DNA from: Psychrobacter frigidicola
Lineage (GTDB): Bacteria > Pseudomonadota > Gammaproteobacteria > Pseudomonadales > Moraxellaceae
Assembly: GCF_007997305.1 (NCBI RefSeq)
Contig: NZ_VORZ01000001.1
Coordinates: 1,054,001 to 1,118,000 of the forward strand
Direction of reading: 5' to 3'
DNA: 64,000 nucleotides
The notes beneath the pieces are model-generated. The model did no database searches, was not told the origin of the DNA, and saw nothing but the letters and a program-made list of their open reading frames with translations. Each line of letters begins with the position of its first letter. Position 1 is the first letter of the stretch. Shown here in pieces: positions 57,051 through 64,000 of the stretch. Position numbers and translations under genes: made by a program.

Positions 57051-58952
57051 ATGTCTTTATTGCAAATTGCTGAACCCAATCAAAGTACCCAGCCTCACCA
57101 GCATCGTTTCGGTATTGGTATCGACCTCGGTACGACACGCTCGTTGGTAGCGGTAGTAAGGTCAGGCAAATCGCAGGTCTTAGAGGCAGACACAAATACA
57201 GATACTTTATTGCCATCAGTAGTCTATTATCCCAGCTCAGGCACGCCGCTTGTTGGTTCTGAAGCTTTAGCTCATTTATCTGATGACCCAAAAAATACCA
57301 TTATCTCTGCCAAACGCTTTATGGGCCGCAGCCAAAGTGATATTAAATTCTCTCATCCTTATGAGTTAAGTGGTGAGGCTGATGCAATGCCCGCCTTTGT
57401 AACAGCGCAAGGTGACGTATCACCGGTTGAAGTATCAGCGCGTATTCTAGCGGCGCTCAAGCAGCGAGCAATAAGTGCTCTGCCTCAAGACAGCATTGAA
57501 GGTGCAGTCATTACCGTGCCGGCTTATTTTGATGAAGCACAACGTCAAGCGACCAAAGATGCTGCCGAAGCTGCTGGCATTAAGGTATTACGCTTACTTA
57601 ATGAGCCAACTGCTGCCGCAGTCGCTTATGGTTTAGATAAATCTAATAAAGAAACCAGTCAGCAAAAAGATAGCGATCAAGCACAAAGCTATTATCTTAT
57701 TTATGATTTGGGCGGCGGCACGTTTGATGTATCAATCTTAAAGCTCACCGATGGTGTGTTTGAAGTACTAGCAACGGGTGGTAACAGTGCGTTGGGCGGT
57801 GATGATATTGACCGATTACTAACCAATTGGCTGATAAAGCAGCTCGATATTGCACCATCTGACGTCAGTTTACATGACAAATCAGTATTGGCGCAGCAAG
57901 CCAAAAGCTACAAGCAAGCTCTAACGGATGTCGAACAGGTTAATATTGATATTGTTGTTAATGAGCAGTCTTTCCAAGGTCTATTAAGCCGCGAAGACTT
58001 GCTTAAAATCGCTGATCCAGTCAGTCGCCGCACGCTTAGTGTCTGCGAACAAGTATTACGTGACGCTAAATTAACGACCCAAGATTTGGATGAGGTTATC
58101 TTAGTCGGGGGTTCAACCAGAATGCCTGCTGTTCAGCAAGTAGTAACAGAATTTTTTGCCAAACAGCCTTTATGTAGCCTAAATCCTGATGAAGTAGTGG
58201 CCTTAGGTGCGGCGCAAACGGCACATCAATTGGTCAATGGTGATAGCAATAATAATCTGCTGTTGCTTGATGTAACACCGCTCTCACTTGGACTTGAAAC
58301 CATGGGCGGCTTGGTTGAAGTACTCATTGCCCGTAACACCCCTATTCCAGTTAAAAAGCGCCAAGTATTTACCACTTATCAAGACGGTCAAACTGGTATG
58401 GTTATTCACGTGGTACAAGGTGAGCGTGAAACAGTGGATAACTGCCGCTCGCTAGGACGCTTTGAGCTGTATGGTATTCCGCCTATGAAAGCTGGGTTTG
58501 GCCGAATTGAAGTGACGTTTAGTATTGATGCCAATGGCCAACTGACGGTTAGTGCGCAAGAAACGACGACGGGTACTGAAAGTCAAATTGAGATTAAGCC
58601 TGCTTATGGGTTATCCGATGAACAAAAAGAGCAACTACTTATCGCGGGATTCCAGCACGCTGAAGAAGATAAGAATACCCGATCTTTGATTGAAACTAAA
58701 GTAGAGGTTGAGCGCGAATTACTCGCATTAAAGTCTGCCCTTGTTGATTTTTCAGCCTTATTGACCGCAGGTGAACAGCAGAGGTTAACTACAGAAATGG
58801 AGCAGATGCAAGTTGCTATAAGCTCTAATAACCTAACGGTTATTGACGCTCAGAAGGCCAAGCTCAAGCCATCTAGTGATGCCTTTGCTGCACGCATTAT
58901 GGATCAAAGTGTCAAAACCAGTATGGCAGGCACTAGCGCTCAAGACTGGTAA
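57051..58952 (+). CDS. hscA: Fe-S cluster chaperone HscA (Hsp70 family)
   Basis: A 633-residue specialised Hsp70 that, with HscB, helps release clusters from IscU. The nucleotide-binding domain has GIGIDLGTTRSLVAVVRSG, the phosphate loop YDLGGGTFDVSI and VGGSTRMPAVQQ; the substrate-binding domain begins LLDVTPLSLGLETMGG, as in HscA. The start at 57051 fits the conserved N-terminus; an open frame reaching 56949 runs through the hairpin region and has no ribosome binding site. The site before 57051 is also weak, so expression may rest on the upstream structure. Confidence 0.95.
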   Translation: MSLLQIAEPNQSTQPHQHRFGIGIDLGTTRSLVAVVRSGKSQVLEADTNTDTLLPSVVYYPSSGTPLVGSEALAHLSDDPKNTIISAKRFMGRSQSDIKFSHPYELSGEADAMPAFVTAQGDVSPVEVSARILAALKQRAISALPQDSIEGAVITVPAYFDEAQRQATKDAAEAAGIKVLRLLNEPTAAAVAYGLDKSNKETSQQKDSDQAQSYYLIYDLGGGTFDVSILKLTDGVFEVLATGGNSALGGDDIDRLLTNWLIKQLDIAPSDVSLHDKSVLAQQAKSYKQALTDVEQVNIDIVVNEQSFQGLLSREDLLKIADPVSRRTLSVCEQVLRDAKLTTQDLDEVILVGGSTRMPAVQQVVTEFFAKQPLCSLNPDEVVALGAAQTAHQLVNGDSNNNLLLLDVTPLSLGLETMGGLVEVLIARNTPIPVKKRQVFTTYQDGQTGMVIHVVQGERETVDNCRSLGRFELYGIPPMKAGFGRIEVTFSIDANGQLTVSAQETTTGTESQIEIKPAYGLSDEQKEQLLIAGFQHAEEDKNTRSLIETKVEVERELLALKSALVDFSALLTAGEQQRLTTEMEQMQVAISSNNLTVIDAQKAKLKPSSDAFAARIMDQSVKTSMAGTSAQDW

Positions 58953-59047
58953 CCATTAAGAATAATAGCGTAACTGCTAAATAGAAGACCTCTTATATCT
59001 TTTAGATATTAAACTTTTTGAACTGATTAGCACTGGATGAATTCACC

Positions 59048-59386
59048 ATGGCAAAGATTACTGTACTACCCCATCACGAAATCTGCCCTGAAGGCGCTGT
59101 AGTTGAGCTAGAAGCTGGTAGCAACTTATGTAAAGCCCTAGTAGAAAAAGGTATAAAAATTGAACATGCCTGCGAGATGTCAAAAGCCTGTACCACCTGT
59201 CATGTGGTGGTGCGTAAAGGCTTCAACGGTTTAGAGGAAATGGACGATATAGAAGCAGATTTACTAGATCGCGCTTGGGGCCTTGAGGTTGACTCACGGT
59301 TATCATGTCAAGTTATGGTAGCAGATGAAGATTTAACCATCGAGATACCTAAATACACTTTGAACCATGCGAAAGAAAATCATTAA
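59048..59386 (+). CDS. fdx: [2Fe-2S] ferredoxin of the isc operon
   Basis: A 112-residue adrenodoxin-type ferredoxin that donates electrons for cluster assembly. Cluster ligands C42, C48, C51 (ACEMSKACTTCHVVV) and C87 (RLSCQV) match the family spacing exactly. It is the last isc gene; no iscX follows. A terminator lies 50 bases downstream. Confidence 0.96.
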   Translation: MAKITVLPHHEICPEGAVVELEAGSNLCKALVEKGIKIEHACEMSKACTTCHVVVRKGFNGLEEMDDIEADLLDRAWGLEVDSRLSCQVMVADEDLTIEIPKYTLNHAKENH

Positions 59387-59433
59387 TAACGACTGTTTAT
59401 AAACTCTTAACTATTGGTTTTCGACCTAATATC

Positions 59434-59466
59434 AAAAAGCCCCTCATTATTGTGACGGGCTTTTTT
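59434..59466 (+). terminator. Terminator after fdx
   Basis: AAAAAGCCC (59434-59442) and GGGCTTTTTT (59457-59466) form a stem with a T-run, closing the isc operon; genes converge here. Confidence 0.88.
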
Positions 59467-59510
59467 GTTTGTATATTTTACACTGACTTACTATAACTCA
59501 ATACACCCCA

Positions 59511-60953
59511 CTACAACTTATTATCGATGCTACTATTATTCTGCTGCACATTTGGCACCGTCTCAAGTTTCTCTTCTTTTTCAAGACGCTCAAGCGCAAA
59601 GTTCAAGCGACTTTTAATCTCTTGATAATCGTAGTTTTTCATATCTTTAAAGTTTAAATGCAGATTAAAGCCTGGCAAGGTATGATCAACCCATTTAGAC
59701 AGCTGTCCCTTATTAGCATCAGGATCAAGTACTTGCCATGCAGTAATTTTATTCTCAAATCCTTTTAACGTAAAAGTACCAGCATACTCACATTCGTAAT
59801 CATGAGAAATATAATCATAAGTCCTCTGACTGATGAGTATCTCACCTTTACCAGCAACGCCCTCAAGCCGAGCAGCTAAATTAGCCTCTTTGCCAATAAG
59901 CGTGTAGCTAAGACGATTATTGCTGCCAAAGTTACCGACATGACAGTAGCCCGTAGTAATACCGATACGCACATACAATCCTTCAAAGCCCATCAGTCGC
60001 CATTTTTGCCGTAGCGTACGCATTTCACGGCGCATATCAATCGCCATTGCCACGCAGTCAAGCGCATCTTGACGCATACCACGACTGTTAGGCTCGCCAA
60101 AAAAGCATACCATACCGTCACCAATAAACTTATCAAGTACCGCACCGTGTTTATTAGCAATCAAAGTCATATCGTGCATATAAGTATTGAGAATATCAGC
60201 AAGATTATCCGCGCTTAAGCTATCAGACAGCTCCGTAAAGCCAACAATGTCTGAGAACATAATAGTCAGCTTTGCACGCTTATTGGACACAATCACGGCA
60301 CTATCTGTCTTTACAATCGGTTGCCAAACTTGCAGCGGCACAAAACGGGTTAATTTATTAATGACTGACACCATTGTATTTAGCCGTCCTGACGCTTGCT
60401 TAGTCGCTTTATCATAGCTGAGATACTGATGATACATATTCCAAAACTGCCACAGAACGGCCAAGATACTTGCCAGCATTATCGCCAGTGGTAAAAAGCC
60501 TTCATTACAGCTCATATTTGCGCCGTTTAAAGTGACACTGACAAAATAGAACATCGCCATAGTAACGACAGATACCATGACAAGCTTAATACGGTTTTCA
60601 GAAGCACTAACAATGATTCGAATGCCAATCAACAATGCCAAACTGAGTGCTATTACCGCACAAAACTGTAAAGCGCCAATAACGCTGGACAACAAAATCA
60701 CTATGATATTTGATGTCCAGAAGCTTGGCTGCCGATAATAGTTATAACCTATAATCATCACACTTGGCAGACTAACGATAGCCCATAGCGCCATAGACGC
60801 TGGACTAAACTCAAAGTGCAAGACGACTAATGCAACAGCAGAAAGAATTACAAAGGCTTCAGGGTAATCGAAGCGACCGATGCCACCATCCTTTGATTTC
60901 GTTAAGGCTGTTAATTTGTGTAAAAAAGGCATTCTAGGCGTCCGCTTAGACAA
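59511..60953 (-). CDS. Class III adenylate cyclase with membrane domain (CyaB-like)
   Basis: A 480-residue inner-membrane enzyme predicted to make cAMP. Residues 30-175 form about six hydrophobic helices (MASE2-like position). The catalytic domain (about 228-420) has metal-binding D235 (FSDIVGFT) and D279 (FIGDGM), adenine-specifying K275 and T351 (SYTLIG), N358 and R362 (ANLAARLEG). The lysine/threonine pair is that of type IIIb cyclases, several of which respond to bicarbonate. Overall plan resembles Pseudomonas CyaB. The C-terminal 60 residues are a polar tail. Substrate and regulator remain inferred. Confidence 0.85.
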   Translation of the reverse strand: MSKRTPRMPFLHKLTALTKSKDGGIGRFDYPEAFVILSAVALVVLHFEFSPASMALWAIVSLPSVMIIGYNYYRQPSFWTSNIIVILLSSVIGALQFCAVIALSLALLIGIRIIVSASENRIKLVMVSVVTMAMFYFVSVTLNGANMSCNEGFLPLAIMLASILAVLWQFWNMYHQYLSYDKATKQASGRLNTMVSVINKLTRFVPLQVWQPIVKTDSAVIVSNKRAKLTIMFSDIVGFTELSDSLSADNLADILNTYMHDMTLIANKHGAVLDKFIGDGMVCFFGEPNSRGMRQDALDCVAMAIDMRREMRTLRQKWRLMGFEGLYVRIGITTGYCHVGNFGSNNRLSYTLIGKEANLAARLEGVAGKGEILISQRTYDYISHDYECEYAGTFTLKGFENKITAWQVLDPDANKGQLSKWVDHTLPGFNLHLNFKDMKNYDYQEIKSRLNFALERLEKEEKLETVPNVQQNNSSIDNKL

Positions 60954-61238
60954 GAGAGAAAAAAGAAGGTTGGCGCGATTGAGTACCGCACAGTAGTGAT
61001 ATATTAATGAGCATTCTTTGATAGTAACCCTGCAGTTACTTGAAGAGTACTGCGCTGAAAAATATTCTAAAAACTCAACACTTCAGAACTCAGAACATAC
61101 ACACTGATAACTAAAAAACACCACCTAGCGCTCATTTTTAATAATGACACAGTTAAGTGATGTTATATATTTAAAAAGTAGAGATAGCTGAATACCCAGC
61201 TATAGTTGCTTATAATTAGTACGGACAGTTGCTCTCAA

Positions 61239-61670
61239 CTACATCTGCCAATCAAAGGGCATTTGATGATGACCGCGTAATGCCATCATTAGCGTTTGCT
61301 GCATTTGTGCCAATATTTCTTGGCTATAAGGCAAAGCTGGGACACCCCATACTGGATTTGGCCACTGCATATCATTTTGATAGCGGACAATATGATGGAA
61401 ATGTAGCTGTGATACTTGGTTGCCCAGCGCGGCAACGTTCATTTTATCCGCCTGAAAAGTCTTAGCAAGTTGGCTTGATAACCAGCTTGATTCCCGTAAG
61501 AACTGCGCTTGATCAGACTCAGATAGCTCATATAACTCTTTAATACCGGAGACGCGCGGCACTAAAATCAACCAAGGAAACTGACAATCATTAATGAGGC
61601 GGCAGGTTGATAATGGAAAATCACCCACCAAAAAACTATCAGCGGCAAGCTTAGGATGCAATTGGAACAT
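61239..61670 (-). CDS. HIT-family protein
   Basis: A 143-residue putative nucleotide hydrolase or transferase of the histidine-triad family. The N-terminal part has WLILVPRVSGIKELYEL; the catalytic motif appears as QLHFHHIVRY with HxH, followed by NDMQWPNPVWG, as in a proteobacterial HIT subgroup that has QLHxH. The third triad position is shifted, so activity is not assured. It lies 165 bases after mfd on the same strand. Confidence 0.85.
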   Translation of the reverse strand: MFQLHPKLAADSFLVGDFPLSTCRLINDCQFPWLILVPRVSGIKELYELSESDQAQFLRESSWLSSQLAKTFQADKMNVAALGNQVSQLHFHHIVRYQNDMQWPNPVWGVPALPYSQEILAQMQQTLMMALRGHHQMPFDWQM

Positions 61671-61835
61671 AATGACGGTTTCTCTTGTTATAGGGCTTTA
61701 ATAAAGTTAAGTCAGACGTATATAAAATAGATGCTGGCGTTATTTTATCAGGTATCCACATGATAAAATAGCGCCATCTCTTTTTAGGTAATGGATAGAT
61801 ATGGCGAGCTATTTGAACAGTTAAACCACGATGAG

Positions 61836-64000
61836 CTATGCTGCCTCTATAATCAGATGCTGACTAAAATAGCGTAACAGCTCTTGCACGGCAGTGACTC
61901 GTTGCTGGGCAGTCATCAGCTTATCAGCGTCGCTATAGCGAATGCCAGACGCACCGTTCATACGATAACGCTGACCATCTGATTGAATCAATTTAATAAT
62001 CGCTAAAGCATCAACGGGCGTATCAGGGGCAAACTCTAACGTCATGCTGCTGGTACCGGCATCGATTTTATTAATCTTCAAAGGTTCAGCTTGTAGACGT
62101 AGCTCATGAACGGCAAACAGCTGCTTGGTTTGAGCAGGCAGTATCCCAAAGCGATCTATCATCTCAGTACGGATATCAATCAGCATCTCTCGATCGTTAG
62201 CATTACCGATACGCTTATAAAATAATAAGCGCTGATGAACGTCATGCACATACTCTTCAGGAATAAGCGCCGAGCTATGTAAGTTGATCTCACTCGTGAG
62301 TGATAGTGGCGTGTTAAGATCAGGCTCTTTACCGGCTTTAATTGCCTTGGTAGCGCGCTCTAGCAGATCCATATATAAGCTAAAGCCAATCGCTTGCATA
62401 TTACCACTTTGCTGCTTACCCAATAACTCGCCAGCACCGCGAATCTCTAAATCTTCACTGGCCAGCATAAAGCCCGCACCTAAAGTATTAGCGCGCTCAA
62501 TGGCATGTAGACGGCGCTTTGCATCACCTTTTAAACCTTTAATCGATGGTACTAGCAAGTAGCAATAAGCTTGATGATGACTGCGCCCTACCCGACCACG
62601 CAGCTGATGTAATTGCGCCAATCCAAACTTATCTGCACGCTCAATAATAATAGTATTGGCATTAGGTACATCAATACCAGTTTCAATAATGGTCGAACAA
62701 ATCAGCACGTTGAATTTTTTATGATAATACTGCTGCATCACTTGTTCAAGCTGGCGCTCCTGCATCTGTCCATGTGCCACCCCAACTCGTGCTTCGGGCA
62801 CTAGTTCGCGGATAGTTTCCGCCATACGCTCAATACTGGCAACATCATTATGTAGCAGATACACTTGCCCACCGCGTAATAATTCACGCAAAATAGCTTC
62901 TTTCATCAAGGCATCTGTTTTTTGCATCACGAAAGTTTTAATTGATAGACGACGAGCTGGCGGGGTTGCGATAATAGACATATCGCGCATACCCGATAAT
63001 GCCATATTAAGGGTGCGCGGAATAGGCGTCGCCGTCATTGACATGCTATCGACATCAGTCTGAATGGCTTTGATGCGCTCTTTATGACGAACGCCAAAAC
63101 GGTGCTCTTCATCGACAATCATCAAGCCTAAATTGGCAAACTTAACATCCGGTTGTAGCAGTTTATGAGTGCCGATAACAATATCAACTTTGCCGTCTGC
63201 AAGATCAGTCAACACCATTTGCTGATGCTTTTTACCGCCAAAGCGCGATAAGGTTTCAACCCGTATCGGCCAATCTGCAAAACGGTCTAAGAAATTATCT
63301 TCATGCTGTCCTGCCAGCAAAGTGGTCGGCACTAAGATGGCGACTTGATAGCCCGCATTTACCGCAATAAAGGCGGCGCGCATCGCAACTTCAGTCTTAC
63401 CAAAACCCACATCACCGCAAATCAGGCGATCCATCGGCTGATTTTGCTTCATATCATGCATCACGGCATGAATAGCATTGGCCTGATCTGGCGTTTCCTC
63501 AAATTCAAACTGACTGGCAAACAGCTCATATTGAGGGATATCAATTTTGAAATGGATACCCACTTTTGCAGCGCGTCGTGCTTGGATATTAAGCAGCTCA
63601 GCAGCAACGTCATGGATTTGTTCCATAGCTTTTTGTTTGGCTTTGTCCCACTTACCGCTACCGATTTTATGTAGCGGTGCCAATGCCGGATCGCCGCCAC
63701 TATAGCGGCTAATCATTTGCAGATTAGCAACGGGCACATAAATACTGGCATCATCGGCATATTTGAGATGAATAAATTCCTGCTCACCATCACCCACATC
63801 TAAGATAATTAACCCATTATAGCGACCAATACCATGCTCAATATGGACGACTGGACTGCCCTCGGTAATCTCAGTAACACTCTTAACTAGAAACTCTTCT
63901 GAGACCCCACTCTGCCGCCGCCGGCGCGTTTGTAGCACTTGCCGACCAAACAGCTGAGTCTCACTAATCATCACCAAACGTTCAGGGATATAAACCCCGC
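61836..64000 (-). CDS. mfd: Transcription-repair coupling factor (Mfd), 5' end outside the window
   Basis: About 720 C-terminal residues of a protein near 1150 long; the frame remains open to the window edge on its 5' side. The RNA-polymerase-interacting domain (PVVHIEHGIGRYNGLIIL) is followed by the helicase core with GDVGFGKTEVAMRAA (Walker A), DEEHRFGV, ATPIPRTLNMALSGMRDMS, and GRVGRSHHQAYCYLL, then the C-terminal inhibitory domain. Mfd displaces stalled RNA polymerase and recruits UvrA. The N-terminal UvrB-like part is not in the window. Confidence 0.96.
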   Translation of the reverse strand, partial: GVYIPERLVMISETQLFGRQVLQTRRRRQSGVSEEFLVKSVTEITEGSPVVHIEHGIGRYNGLIILDVGDGEQEFIHLKYADDASIYVPVANLQMISRYSGGDPALAPLHKIGSGKWDKAKQKAMEQIHDVAAELLNIQARRAAKVGIHFKIDIPQYELFASQFEFEETPDQANAIHAVMHDMKQNQPMDRLICGDVGFGKTEVAMRAAFIAVNAGYQVAILVPTTLLAGQHEDNFLDRFADWPIRVETLSRFGGKKHQQMVLTDLADGKVDIVIGTHKLLQPDVKFANLGLMIVDEEHRFGVRHKERIKAIQTDVDSMSMTATPIPRTLNMALSGMRDMSIIATPPARRLSIKTFVMQKTDALMKEAILRELLRGGQVYLLHNDVASIERMAETIRELVPEARVGVAHGQMQERQLEQVMQQYYHKKFNVLICSTIIETGIDVPNANTIIIERADKFGLAQLHQLRGRVGRSHHQAYCYLLVPSIKGLKGDAKRRLHAIERANTLGAGFMLASEDLEIRGAGELLGKQQSGNMQAIGFSLYMDLLERATKAIKAGKEPDLNTPLSLTSEINLHSSALIPEEYVHDVHQRLLFYKRIGNANDREMLIDIRTEMIDRFGILPAQTKQLFAVHELRLQAEPLKINKIDAGTSSMTLEFAPDTPVDALAIIKLIQSDGQRYRMNGASGIRYSDADKLMTAQQRVTAVQELLRYFSQHLIIEAA

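Overview
The window looks like chromosomal DNA of a gammaproteobacterium of the Moraxellaceae, most probably Psychrobacter or a close relative. The reasons are the AT-leaning base composition, the housekeeping set (alaS-lysC-csrA, prmA-fis-purH, prmB-aroC, iscRSUA-hscBA-fdx), a one-piece tmRNA with the tag ANDENYALAA, a PBP1b gene followed by an LpoP-like lipoprotein gene, and the acidic or disordered tails on several proteins. The genus is inferred; no database was searched.

Layout. 1-3283: the end of an export operon (a partial HlyD-type adaptor and two ABC-2 permeases). 3401-9185: sthA, then ppsR and ppsA facing away from each other. 9415-11827: a GYF/RDD membrane protein, then the ribosomal operon rpsF-rpsR-rplI. 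11936-13515: a SIR2-family gene broken by three lesions, probably a dead anti-phage gene. 13583-21375: a 7.8-kb integrative element in the 3' end of ssrA, bounded by 19-bp direct repeats and carrying a P4-type integrase, an AlpA-type regulator, a KilA-N protein, two small unknown proteins, a DUF3987 helicase/primase-like protein, one unknown ORF, and about 1.5 kb of repeat-rich non-coding DNA. 21361-21719: ssrA on the minus strand.

21816-29380: an esterase, prmB-aroC, an L,D-transpeptidase, a small membrane protein and a DUF389 membrane protein. 29568-34972: alaS, lysC, csrA and a HopJ-family gene. 35095-40548: yeaC/DUF1315 and nadK, a Bax-inhibitor-1 protein, and a CcoI/FixI-type copper ATPase. 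40935-49167: PBP1b (mrcB) with lpoP, prmA, a zinc-ribbon membrane protein, fis and purH. 49303-51765: ppiD and hupB. 52293-59386: an SCP2/UbiJ-like protein and the isc iron-sulphur cluster operon behind an IscR-type promoter. 59511-64000: a class III adenylate cyclase, a HIT protein and the 3' part of mfd.

Most of the window is ordinary housekeeping DNA. The parts that merit a second look are the ssrA-integrated element, whose integrase arm sites, TTTAGGCA iterons and degenerate GTCC-type array suggest a compact satellite-like replicon with no visible cargo; the decayed SIR2 gene beside it; and the isc operon, whose long intercistronic gaps hold a terminator-like hairpin (iscU-iscA) and a three-segment switch-like repeat (hscB-hscA).
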